From Curvularia sp. ZM96 (taxonomy: Eukaryota > Ascomycota > Dothideomycetes > Pleosporales > Pleosporaceae): 64,000 nucleotides of DNA. Below the pieces are notes generated by a model. That model searched no databases and was not told where the DNA came from. It saw nothing but the letters and a program-made list of their open reading frames with translations. The DNA lies in contig JAJGBQ010000005.1 in assembly GCA_022457065.1 (NCBI GenBank), positions 1-64,000 on the forward strand, written 5' to 3'. The stretch's first letter is position 1; every line of letters begins with the position of its first letter. The translations under genes and the position numbers were made by a program. This document shows, piece by piece, positions 54,619-64,000 of this stretch.

Positions 54619-56406
54619 TCAGTTGCTGGTCGGCAGGGGAGCGAGACTGATCGATGGTGTTGAGCTGCTAGAGGGGTTGGGTGAGCTCTGGGAAGAACTC
54701 GCGGAGTTCGGTGTAGAGCTGAGTATGCTGGAGGCCGTAGAAGAGCTCACCGCAGTCGTCGTGATATTGCTGCTTAACAATATGATTGGAGAGGAGCTCT
54801 CTGCACTCGTTGTCGAGAATCCTGAGTTGGAAGAAGAAACCACGCCTGTGCAGTTACCAAAGGCTGACTGGCAACCCAGTGAAGCCGCACAGTAGTTCTC
54901 TGCAGTACCACAGTTTCCAAACCTGCTACAGCACGAGCCAGGTTTACATATGTAGCCGTTGTTGTTGCCTTTACCAACATCTCCACAGGTTCTGTCTGGT
55001 GAAACGCTTCCACGTGCGGGAGCGGTATCATCACACCTTCCAAAAGCGCTCTGACATACTGATGGCGCACAGTAGTCTGAGGCCGTACCACAGTTTCCAT
55101 ACTTGCTACAGCACTGGCCGGGTTTACAGACGTAGCCGTTGTTATTGCCTTTAAAAGCGTCTCCGCAGGTTCTGTCTGGTGTTACGCTTCCACGTTCGAG
55201 GGGGGTTGCAAGAGCTGTTGCAGATACAGTCCGGGAGGGTATTCCAGTCCTGGTATTGATGTTCGAGGCTTCGTCGATATATGTGCTTGTTGGTGCAGGA
55301 TCACACAATCCGAAAGCAGGCTGGCATACGCTTGGAGCGCAATAGCTGGCACCGCTACCACAGTGTCCATACTTGCTACAGCACCTGCCACCATTTGGAG
55401 GGCACGTCCATCCCAGATTTTTGCCGGCGTTGATGTTGCCACATAGCCCGTTAAGGGAGTAGACCGTAGTTGGTTCTGGCTCGGTGGATGACTGCATAAC
55501 TTAGGTGGCGGCTTCATAAGGGTGAATGGAACTCTACTTACAGTGTTAGTGGATCGTACTTGGCGATACATCTGCGTATCCTGTAAGCACTCCGCCACGG
55601 TAACAGCTTGAAGTCGTTAGTCTTTGCGATATTTCGATGGAGTGGATCTGACACTCACTTTTGAGACCCCTATCCTGGATCGTCTGGATCATGAAGTCAA
55701 TGAGTACTCCGTGGGTCCAGACCTCCTGCTCGTGCGCCTCTACTATGGTGCGACCAATGTCAAGACCGTCGGTAAATAGCTTTTTTGCAGTCTCGATCCC
55801 AGATTCTGTCTGATACTGCCAATCCTTGGTGTTCAGGTCGCCAATGATAACATGATACTGGAGCTCCTTGAGTGCTTGGAGCGCGACTGCATTGACTGAT
55901 AAGAACGGCGGGCGCATGTAATAAGGGAAATACCCGAGGATGTTGATCAAGGCCTCCTCTAACAAAATCATTTCTTCTTTTACTTCATCAGCAGTCAAAG
56001 TAGCTAGATTTTTGTGACTCCATCTAATGCACCTAGTCAGCGTGAAAGCTACAATGCATAGAAAAACTACTTACGTGTGTGATCCAATCTGGTGTCCCAT
56101 ATCGATCATCCTCAGCAAAGTGGAGTTGTAATCGTAGATATTTCCTTTGTTAGCACCATTAATGAACCAGGTGGCTTTGATACCCGCAGCTTCCATACTA
56201 GGACTATAGTTAGCAGCTTCCAGGTAGGATCACAGTCACTGCTAGACCACTCACCGGTCGAGGATATCCTCTGAATAAATCCATGGACCATCGTCAAAAC
56301 CTGGGGCAATGACCCCAGGCATAGTGCATGAGTATATTTGCAAACCAAATGGAACGGCTGATGCAAAGGGAAGCAATGCTGCAAGTGCACCTAAGGCGCG
56401 AGCCAT
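54619..56406 (-). CDS. Chitin/polysaccharide deacetylase with three CBM18 modules, five exons, 527 aa
   Basis: Exons 56406-56255, 56203-56075, 56023-55659, 55606-55542 and 55491-54619 join in frame. Signal peptide MARALGALAALLPFASA. The NodB-type carbohydrate esterase 4 domain follows: motif 1 GFDDGP (Asp 38-39), ATWFINGANKG, motif 2 GSHTWSH (two His, metal site), motif 3 RPPFLSV, motif 4 GDLNTKDWQYQ, and IVEAH. Three CBM18 hevein-like chitin-binding modules follow (CCSKYGHCGSGASYC, CCSKYGNCGTASDYC, CCSRFGNCGTAENYC), then a Ser/Thr-rich tail. Secreted metal-dependent deacetylation of chitin or chito-oligomers in the wall is expected; such enzymes can hide chitin from host chitinases. The frame ends at TGA 54619-54621, yet the same frame continues Ser-rich for 135 codons to 54214, so the stop may be a recent nonsense change. 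Confidence 0.9.
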
Positions 56407-57203
56407 GTTGCCAAATGTGAAACCCATAATCGCTACGATCTGCGTGATGTAGTGAAAGTCAGGGGTTGTAGTCTAGATGCGGTGGTAACAGGGTGGTAGC
56501 ACAACAAAGGTTGGGCTATAGCGATTTGACAGCGTAACAGACCGCACTTAATGTAAGGATACATGCAAAAGCCGCACGTACACTTGTCGGGGTTCCCGAG
56601 AAACTTGGGTACAGCTGTAAACTCTACGCCAGTGATAAGGTCTAGATCCCGCGGATAAGAGCGCCACGGATATGGTCTGGCTTGTGGCTTTGCACCTGTT
56701 CAGTTGAGCACTAGCGAGAGCATGTCCGACAGAGGAATTCTAGATTGTTCAAGGCTATTGACGTGGCTGAAAGCCCTACTCGCTAGACCTAATTTGAACC
56801 TTGACTCGTTCGCACAGGGTCACGCTACTAAGCATCTTGTTCACGGTACGAAGGAGCTCATTTCGTTTAAGCGATGAAAACCACTCGCCAGGTTCAGCTT
56901 GCTATAGCGCTACAACAAGAGCAAAAACAATAACAAATTGAATCATTCCGGTCAAGCATAACTGTAGCAAGCAATCCTCTTGGTAGGGAGTGCTGCTCTA
57001 ACTAGATACTAATATGATTGCATTGTTGTTGTAGCCTATGCAGTAAGGCAAGGGGGGGTTGCTTGGAACAGAGATGTTCGCTTCAAAAAGACGCGCTTCT
57101 TCGTAGTCGTGTAACCAACAACAGTTGTTGAGTTAATTCTAGATTGTATGACTCTTTGCTACAAGACTAGACCAAAAAATCGGTCTATGGAGAGCTGAAT
57201 AGA
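56407..57203. other. Intergenic, no gene seen
   Basis: Upstream region of the deacetylase gene. No motif recognised. Confidence 0.4.
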
Positions 57204-57204
57204 T

Positions 57205-57363
57205 GCTTGGCGTGGCTCCGCCTTGTCGTGCTTAGCGAGCTTAGCGCCTCCTTTTGCGGGGCTTGGCGTGATTCCACCTTGTCATGATTAGCGAGCTTGG
57301 CGTAGCTCCACCTGTTGAACTCAGGGGCGATCTATTAAGCGCCTCTTTTTGCGTGGCTTGGCG
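57205..57363. repeat. GCTTGGCGTG-type imperfect tandem repeat
   Basis: A unit starting GCTTGGCGTGGCTCCGCCTT (57205-57260, ending CGCCTCCTTTTGCGGG) recurs as GCTTGGCGTGATTCCACCTT (57261-57302) and partly at 57338-57363 (AAGCGCCTCTTTTTGCGTGG). An open frame over 57284-57661 starts inside it. It predicts one membrane helix (NIVPYLVGLAIILALLYLTY) but has no recognisable relative, so it is not called as a gene. Confidence 0.65.
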
Positions 57364-57663
57364 CTTAAGCTTGTTCGTACTAGCATGCAGATTCTGGTTC
57401 TCGAGATCAGACCTGAACGAAAAAGTTAAACGGCCTGGCGATAATATAGTCCCCTATCTGGTGGGCTTGGCGATAATCTTGGCATTGTTGTACCTTACAT
57501 ATGGCTATACGCTAGTCTATTTCAACCAGCACGTGGCGCAGGCACTTGTTCAGCCGTTTCCAGGTGGCGCCGTCGTGTGCAGTAGACCACCCGATCAGGA
57601 ACCAACGGTCACCACACCAGGGAAGACCTCTCTCTCCAAATCTGTGTACGCAACAAAATAATT

Positions 57664-58274
57664 TCCCTTTTTACTTACCTATGTTTGTGATAGAGGTCTA
57701 TGTAATATTAGAAATATGAATAAACGATATCTACAGTAACGCGCCCCATCCCCTAAGTGGCCTTGGCGATCGATCGGGGCTTCCGACAACACTACTGTAA
57801 TGGTACGATGCCGCCTCTGACTCGTGCCTTTACAACTACCGTAGACCCCGAATTTGGTACACTTGCAGAGTTTGCAGAAGATGGCGCTCTAGAATTGTCA
57901 AACATGCAAGCCATAGCCCTCTCAATTGAAAGGCGTTGCAGGCGATGGCTTTGTTGAGGGTAGGAGTCAGAAAGGTCTAGTAGCAAAGATCAAAGCTTTT
58001 GCCATCCTAACCTAATGGCAGTCTCGCCAGGTCTGAACCCGCAGCGCGACTCGACGTGGCTGGAACTCCAGAGCTGGAATATCACAACACAAACATCACT
58101 TGAGTATAAAGACATCGGTGGAAGTCGACCACAGAGGTATCACCAAGCAACCACTTCCACTCACTTCTACTTTCTCTGCTCAAAGCAATCTTTCAATCGT
58201 TGACTCGGTGTCTCGGTGACTTCTTCCATCGTTTTCTTCATCATCAACTTTTGAGATTCACCTCATTCGCTACA
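57664..58274. promoter_or_regulatory. Upstream region of the NDP-sugar dehydrogenase gene
   Basis: No gene is supported. The last 130 bp are CT-rich (CACTTCCACTCACTTCTACT, TTCTTCATCATC), typical of strong Pezizomycotina promoters and 5' leaders, just before the ACAATGGCC start context. Confidence 0.5.
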
Positions 58275-59761
58275 ATGGCCGTTACTTTCACCGACAGCAT
58301 GTTTGCCAACAAGTCCTTTTCCATGGACAAGAAGCCTGAGATCACCGTCACCTCTGTGTCTCTTCCACTCACTCCTCCTGCTGAAGAAGACCCTCACTCG
58401 CCAGTGTGGGCCATCGAGGAGCCTGCGAAGACTGCCAACCAACAGGAGATCGAACCAACAAAACCTGAATCCATCGTTGCCGTCATTGGTGTTGGCTACG
58501 TTGGAACCCACCTGGTAGAAGCATTCGCTGGTCACTACAACGTTATTGCATTCGATCTCAGCGAGCAAAGACTCGCCAAAGTGGCCCAGCAACTTACTGG
58601 TCTCCCAATCCAGTTCACTTCCAACGCAAAGGATATCAGCGAAGCTAGCCATGTTCTTATCTCAGTCCCCACAATCCTTAAGGATGATAAGAGCATCGAC
58701 ACAACGTATCTGCGCAGTGCAATCGCTACTGTGGAGAAGTACGTCAAGCCCGGATCCACTGTCGTTGTTGAGAGCTCGGTCGCGGTTGGCATGACTCGCG
58801 AGCTCGTCGGTCCCCTGATGGCATCTCGCAACCTCAAGGTTGGCATGTCTCCTGAGGTAAGTCAGCCATTGTGCTCTATTCCCAATTCTCCGACATGTTT
58901 ACTAACAGTTCACAGCGTGTTGATCCCGGTCGCACATTCCCCGCCTTCGAGGATATCCCCAAGATCGTCTCTGGTCTTGATGAGGCATCGCTGGAGTCTA
59001 TATCCACCCTCTACGGTCGCGTGTTTAACCAGCTTCTTCCTGTCTCTTCGCCAGAGGTTGCTGAGATGACCAAGCTCTACGAGAACTGCCAACGCATGGT
59101 CTGCGCCGCTTACGCCAACGAGATGGCAGATGCATGCGCTAACATCGGCATTAATGCCTTTGAGGTCAGCAACGCAGCTGCATCCAAGCCATTTGGCTAC
59201 CTCCCCTTCCGCCCTGGCCCTGGTATCGGTGGCCACTGCATCCCAGTTAACCCCTACTACCTACTGTCCAACTGTTCCATGCCTCTTCTTGAGCACGCCA
59301 CCACTATGTCATGGTCGCGCCCCGCAGACGTTGCCACCCGCTTTGTCCAGTCTCTCGTTCATGAGAAGTCATCTCCCGAGCAGGCAGCTGTTGATCCCAG
59401 CCATCTTCGCCTCCTTGTTGTCGGTGTTGGCTTCAAGCGCGGTCAGGACGTTATGAGCAACTCGCCTGGCGCTGCCATCATCCGCACATTGAAGAGCCGC
59501 TTTGGAAGCTACGTTGAGTTTGCCGATCCCCTGGTCGGAACTGACATCTACAACGCTGTTCCCAAGATGGACACTACAACAAACTGGAACGCTGAGTACC
59601 TCAGCACATATGATGGCATCATCGTCTCGGTCAACCAGGAGGGTCTGGATATGGATGTTCTTGAGCAGCTTCGCGGTGTCAAGGTCGAGGACTTCACTGG
59701 TACTTTGATCAACCCCAACTATAGCATGGGATCGCCATCTGGGTTGTCAAAGGGTTTGTAA
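58275..59761 (+). CDS. UDP-glucose/GDP-mannose-type NDP-sugar dehydrogenase, two exons, 475 aa
   Basis: Exons 58275-58856 and 58916-59761 join in phase 0 across a 59-nt intron (GTAAGT; CTAAC branch; CACAG). The start is the ATG in ACAATGGCC. After a non-conserved leader of about 60 residues comes the NAD-binding Rossmann motif VAVIGVGYVGTHL (about 67-79), then SSVAVGMTRELVG, the central domain YENCQRMVCAAYANEM, the catalytic cysteine in GPGIGGHCIPVNPYY (Cys about 302) and the C-terminal UDP-binding domain VGVGFKRGQDVMSNSPGAAI. All family landmarks are present. The reaction is two-step NAD-dependent oxidation of the C6 hydroxyl of a nucleotide sugar to the uronic acid. The sequence looks more like WecC/TviB-type than animal UGDH (impression). 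A GT2 synthase gene follows 3.3 kb downstream on the same strand. Codon use is C-ending, suggesting good expression. Confidence 0.93.
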
Positions 59762-61010
59762 TTAATTTCCAGCATCGCATTCTCGCGCGGCTATCTTCGT
59801 TTTAATTCTTTAGATGTTATCAAGTAGGGTATAATCAGGCGTTTTGTGATAGCTAAAAGCAATAATTTAATCCTCTTTCCAAAACAAGTACTTTGACCCT
59901 ATACTTGAAGTTTTCAGCACTTTTGTCTTGCATTTACTTGAGATGCAATGCCAGTAAACAACAGCTCGACTCGACAACAACGAAAAGAATATAGCCAATC
60001 ACATCAGACCGTTGAATATTTGGTAGTGGGTGGGTCTTTCTCCACCACTCAGAGTGCTGCAAGCCTCAGGGGGCATCTTCGCACATAATTGGTTAAGTCT
60101 CTTCACAGATCGTGCATCTAATTACCCCACAACTACGTTGATGTGACCTCGGGTGCCGAAAAAAGTTGCACTCATAAAGGAAACCCTTAGTCGCTGCTGA
60201 TGGTGGTAGACACCTACAGCAAAAATAAGAATTCTAAGCAGATATAATTATGAAAAAGAAGGCGAAGCTCTATAATCCTATATTTTTGTAAGATTTATTA
60301 TATTGTTGTAGTTGCACTATATCGCGGCAAAGAAGGTGACCTTGTTTATTTCTCGATTCTACTATGGTTTGGTGTGCGATTTTTTCTGGTACCTAAGAAA
60401 ACTCTGCAGCAAACCGAACATCGTCAAATTAAGGAGGCAGAGCCTCGCTTTCTTAGCCTAGGCTAGCTGACAAGAAGCTTCGTGCGGCTGAGCGCCACCA
60501 TAACGAGTTTTTTCGCCAAGCATCTAATCGATTAATGAGCTTTCGTACCACATGACGTGTGGCGCATATTAAATTGCGACTGACTAACATACCACTGTGC
60601 GATGTACGGAGGTCGCTTTCAAAAATTCTGTCTAGCACTAAAAACGCCACGACGTTCCACATCTCTTGGCTATCCTTTTGCCCTTACTCTTCTGCTACCG
60701 AGGCGAGATTGTTCCAATGTCCAATGTGAGCTGCATTCAGCTCGCTCTAAGCAAAGCCTCATCTATTATAGTCAGTGGCTGAATATGTGGTATTGTGCTT
60801 TTTGAATGACGTGTATTAAATTCCGTGGCTATTTCTAGAAATCGCTACTTGTATCTGTGCACGTGACGCCCGGAGTCGTCTAGAACCTCTGCCAATCTTC
60901 AACGCGTAACAACTCAACACTAATACTTGCAATTCGAGCTGCGATCGCACACATCAAGCCACTAAAACTTAGAGAATAATTTGCGTATCGAAAACTTGCT
61001 GCTAATATAG
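59762..61010. other. Intergenic, no gene seen
   Basis: About 1.25 kb without a supportable gene. Short AT-rich stretches near 60200-60310 may be old repeat debris. Confidence 0.4.
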
Positions 61011-61014
61011 TGTT

Positions 61015-61300
61015 AACCAGCTCCTCCACCACGGATTTCAAGGATGAGCAGCTCGCGAAGGCAGAGAGGCGAGTAGAACAGGCTTAGAAGGAGAAGGAGC
61101 AGGAGGAGGATCAGCAGCAAAAGCGTGTAGCACGAGAGGAGGTAAAGAAGGTGCAGCAGAAGAAGGTAGTAGAGAAGGTAGCTCAGAAACAGCGTCAGAA
61201 AGAGGCTCGCGACGCTACCAAAGCTATACAATTACCCTAACAAGGTAAAAGAAAGGGTTTGCAAGCTTCTTTACCTGAGAACCAGCGTCAAAAATAACGT
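61015..61300 (+). pseudogene. C-terminal fragment of a pogo-type transposase
   Basis: The plus-strand frame reads DEQLAKAERRVEQA, stop, KEKEQEEDQQQKRVAREEVK, KVAQKQRQKEARDATKAIQLP, stop, QGKRKG. It parallels the Lys/Arg/Glu-rich end of the transposase fragments at 21211-21486 (ending TQLPQRGKWK) and in the 45.4-kb relic (DAVKAVQLP). The rest of the element is missing. Confidence 0.65.
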
Positions 61301-62880
61301 AGGGATGCTACCTATAGTGGTGCGTGCCTAGAGGCACCTACACATCTACTACCTGTTACCATCCGCAGCGGCTGCAACATCAACCGTCCGAGTAAATATA
61401 GTTAGCGTAAATGAATCAAAAGCTTGGAGTTACTACGCCATAAATCCTAGGAATAATCGTGATTATGGGTAGCTCTACAGCCTTATTTTTGCGAGCTCGT
61501 TAGGGCCAAAAATCGGGCGTTACGCGACTCCGGGCATCTAAGAGAATCAACATACATGATAGCAAAATTGCAAGGACCGTTAGCTTGTAACAACTTCTCG
61601 GAACAACCGAGGACTAGGGGTGCTAGTTACCGCAAGGCTGTAGTGACGTTTGAGTAGCGCTATTACTCCGCGGTATTGCCAAGCGCGCCACCCCCTAAGA
61701 GGTAGGCACATAGAGCGCGGATCCAAAAGTGGTTAGTAGACTTGGTGGCTCTAACATAACACAACACAATATTCTTCGCCGTGGAGTTGCTCAACAGCAC
61801 CTGACCGGTCTACCAGTACACTGCATGTTAACCCCATAACCTAGCAATGGGGAAGTGCGAACTGCGACCTACGGCCTGGGTACCCATTGATACTTCAACT
61901 TCTTGGAACCATTTACAATTTAGATTTCCAAGCTAGTGGTGAAGGTACGAGAGGGATGGGCACATTCTTCAAAGTGGCTAGCTGAGCTATACAGTAATCA
62001 TTCGACAAGCCACGGAAGCCTAATATAAGCTTTTGTGTGTGATGTTCCCAACCGTCGCACTGCTTATGGCCTCATGGCTGATAATCAATAATGTTCTGGA
62101 CTCAATGCACAGACAGTTGTTGCGCCACGTGCGAAAAGGTCGTGTTACTAGATGCGCACGTGTTCAACAGAGCGGGTGTGGCCAGAAGTCTGTGGAGAAC
62201 CGATCCAGGGCAGCGGGAAGGACTGCAGAAACCGAAGGCTTAGATGGCTTGTCAGCCACAAGCTCAATTACCGACGCAAGCCACTGTGAAGCTATTATAG
62301 CTCCCTTAAACTGATTCTTTAGAGTCTAGGTCGCCGCTACATATCGCCGAGCCTGTTCGTGGATACTGCCAAGCCTGGTTGTGGGTATTGCCAAACCTGG
62401 TTGTGGTTTCCGCCCCACAAGAGCAGAGGCCTGTGGAGCAACCAGTGACACACTACGGCCAGACCGCGCATGGGTGCTGTTCCACAACTGATTCGTAGTA
62501 TTGCAGCATGCATGCGGCTGTAGTACCGTTGCCCATCTTGGACGTCGGGCCTTCCCAAGTTGGACATGACCCTTTTCGAGGCACTAGCACTGATGACTTT
62601 TGTAGTGAAAGGGTGCAGCTTTTGGCAATCTAAAAGTATCGTCGAATCCCCTCTTTCTTCTGTCAACAAGACTTTCAGTATGATAGGGACCCGAAACAAT
62701 TGGATTGTCAAGAGTTCGCCATAGTTTCAATGGGTAGCCTACAGTCTTGTTGATATTTTCAATTACACTTAATTCTTGATCAACCAGTATCTGTGAATGT
62801 AGAGGTATGAGACTACAAACGGCGTTACTAATATACAAGTACTGATAAACTATGTAGAAAATAATTCACACCACGATCGT
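61301..62880. other. Intergenic, no gene seen
   Basis: No coding region I can support. A short imperfect repeat (GCCAAGCCTGGTTGTGGGTA / GCCAAACCTGGTTGTGGTTT) lies at 62367-62410. Confidence 0.4.
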
Positions 62881-62883
62881 TAT

Positions 62884-62972
62884 CCACATACACCACTGTC
62901 GTTACCCACCATACACCACTATCGTTATCCACCATACACCACTATCGTTAATCGCCATACACCTTAGTTGCG
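62884..62972. repeat. 23-bp tandem repeat in the GT2 promoter
   Basis: The unit CCATACACCACTATCGTTAT plus CCA is repeated nearly four times, ending about 90 bp before the start codon at 63062. The position suggests a promoter element or a slippage-prone promoter repeat; function unknown. Confidence 0.7.
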
Positions 62973-63061
62973 CATTTCAAAGTTGCGCATCTAGTATTCG
63001 ATATAAAGAGCTACCATCTTTTCTAAACCTTTCTTTTTGAACGACTTTGTCAATAGACAAG

Positions 63062-64000
63062 ATGTCTTCTGATCCTTCTGCCGACAAGATCTCTCCTAAT
63101 TCTTCTTCCAACAAGATGTCTTCCGATCCTTCTGCCGACAGGATCTCTCCTAATCCATTTGCTGATCCGCTTTCTAATCCTTTCACCGATCCGCCTTCCA
63201 ATCCTTTTACCGATCCGCCTTTCAATCCTTACGCCAACTCGCAGGACAGATACACTGCGTGGAACACGACACAAACTACGCTCAACGAGAAAAGATTTGA
63301 TGATCAGCGACCGATGACCTCGGACTCTTTACAGAGTGGATACGCTTCGACATTCGCTACCAAGATTGGTCATCCTGAGTCACAGCCCCCTAAAAGCTAC
63401 TACGGTCACCACTCCGAGAGCAGTTGCGATACTAAATACACTACATCGTCTGGGTACCAAAACGAAAAGGGCTACGTTCAGGACTGGCCAGAACTTCCAG
63501 AAATCAAAGATCCAGCAAGACATCTGACAAAGTGGGAATTGGGGTTGCAAAGATTCTTCTTCGCCTTCACCATCTTATCGATTAACATTACTGTCGCGTT
63601 GGTGGCCATCTTCACGCATCCAGGACTCTTTGTACTCATCTTCATGGTCTTTGTCAAAGCCAAAGATGTCATATCTGTCTTGATGATCATGGGCAGCAAG
63701 ATGTATCATGCTGTCAAGAACCGCATCTATCCCAAGCCTGAAGTAAGCCGCAAATGGATCCTTTCGCTCATCCCGACCTATTCTGAGAGCGAAGAGCAAA
63801 TCATCAAAGCAATTAAAGCCCTCCGACACAATGACGTGGATCCACACATTCAAGTAATGTGTGTCATTCTCGATGGCAAGCATCGCGATATCCTTTCACA
63901 CATGACACGTGTGGTGAAGACTTGGACCAGGCCGTACGTTACCACCAAGTCAAAGAAGATAACTCTACAGTTAGTCGCTGGCTTTATCGACGATGTACCC
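63062..64000 (+). CDS. Chitin-synthase-like GT2 glycosyltransferase (5' part, runs off the window)
   Basis: ATG at 63062; the frame is open for 313 codons to the window edge. The first 55 residues are Ser/Pro/Asp-rich with a duplicated MSSDPSADKIS/RIS segment and NPF motifs (NPFADP, NPFTDP twice), which can bind EH-domain endocytic adaptors. Then come a disordered stretch, two membrane segments (about 160-215: FFFAFTILSINITVALVAIF, LFVLIFMVFVKA) and the beginning of a family 2 glycosyltransferase domain (WILSLIPTYSESEEQIIKAI; VMCVILDGK). The family polymerises sugars at the plasma membrane (chitin synthase, hyaluronan-synthase-like). The catalytic D,D,D,QxxRW motifs lie beyond the window, so the product is not defined. 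A sugar-nucleotide dehydrogenase lies 3.3 kb upstream. Confidence 0.85.
   Translation, partial: MSSDPSADKISPNSSSNKMSSDPSADRISPNPFADPLSNPFTDPPSNPFTDPPFNPYANSQDRYTAWNTTQTTLNEKRFDDQRPMTSDSLQSGYASTFATKIGHPESQPPKSYYGHHSESSCDTKYTTSSGYQNEKGYVQDWPELPEIKDPARHLTKWELGLQRFFFAFTILSINITVALVAIFTHPGLFVLIFMVFVKAKDVISVLMIMGSKMYHAVKNRIYPKPEVSRKWILSLIPTYSESEEQIIKAIKALRHNDVDPHIQVMCVILDGKHRDILSHMTRVVKTWTRPYVTTKSKKITLQLVAGFIDDVP

Noticed and set aside
54125..54895. Plus-strand Leu/Glu-rich open frames opposite the deacetylase tail
   Set aside because: Mirror images of Ser/Ala-rich coding sequence on the minus strand.
57284..57661. 125-codon ORF with one predicted membrane helix
   Set aside because: Starts within a tandem repeat, has no recognisable relative and no supporting splice or context.
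61013..61231. Minus-strand Leu-rich open frame that looks like a membrane protein
   Set aside because: It is the complement of the Lys/Glu-rich transposase C-terminal fragment.
62337..62838. Minus-strand open frames before the GT2 gene
   Set aside because: No domain, inconsistent frames and repeat content; left as intergenic.
1..64000. tRNA, rRNA or other structured RNA genes
   Set aside because: None recognised by reading; a covariance-model scan would be needed to exclude small ones.

Overview
The window is one end of a nuclear chromosome of a filamentous ascomycete (Pezizomycotina, most likely a Dothideomycete of the Pleosporales type; the species is inference). The evidence is a CCCTAA telomere array at the left edge, short introns (about 45-110 nt) with GTAAGT/GTGAGT donors and CTAAC-like branch sites, telomere-linked RecQ helicase genes, heavy C-to-T (RIP-type) decay of duplicated DNA, and pogo/Fot1-class transposons of about 1.84 kb that recall Molly and Pixie of Parastagonospora. 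The first 51 bases are not genomic: they match an untrimmed Oxford Nanopore native-barcode adapter, so the assembly is nanopore-derived and the real end is the telomere array beginning at base 52.

Layout. 52-184 telomere; 185-4276 pyrimidine-rich telomere-associated sequence with degenerate CCCTAACCCT motifs and a recurrent core of about 45 bp. 2899-16510 is a tandem pair of units of about 6.8 kb (Y'-like), each carrying a telomere-linked helicase gene on the minus strand: copy 1 (4280-8726) is nearly intact, copy 2 (about 11066-15514) is decayed. A third, truncated and strongly mutated copy (16511-19525) is split by a young pogo transposon with perfect 54-bp inverted repeats (17438-19283). 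Next come a deletion-derivative pogo element (20470-21487) and a completely RIP-mutated pogo element (21582-23425).

23.9-36 kb is a transition zone. It holds a conserved hypothetical gene, two SDR genes, three hypothetical genes (one three-exon gene is a possible gasdermin-like protein) and broken single-copy genes: a berberine-bridge-type oxidoreductase, an MFS exporter and the tail of a class V chitinase. Their stop codons mostly look like C-to-T changes. 36-45 kb holds a large TPR-CHAT protease-like gene divergent from the possible gasdermin-like gene (a candidate cell-death pair), a cyclase-family hydrolase and a six-exon MFS sugar-type transporter. 45-50 kb holds a decayed pogo element and two small cysteine-rich secreted-protein genes that only appear after splicing. 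49.8-64 kb holds a BTB gene, a broken dynamin-like GTPase, a five-exon polysaccharide deacetylase with three CBM18 modules, an NDP-sugar dehydrogenase and the start of a chitin-synthase-like GT2 glycosyltransferase that runs off the right edge. The last three could serve one extracellular or cell-wall polysaccharide.

Most interesting: the CHAT-TPR / possible gasdermin-like pair; a tyrosine-recombinase-like core inside the telomere-linked helicase; the two spliced 8-cysteine secreted proteins; and the adapter plus low-complexity indels, which warn that some frameshifts may be sequencing errors.
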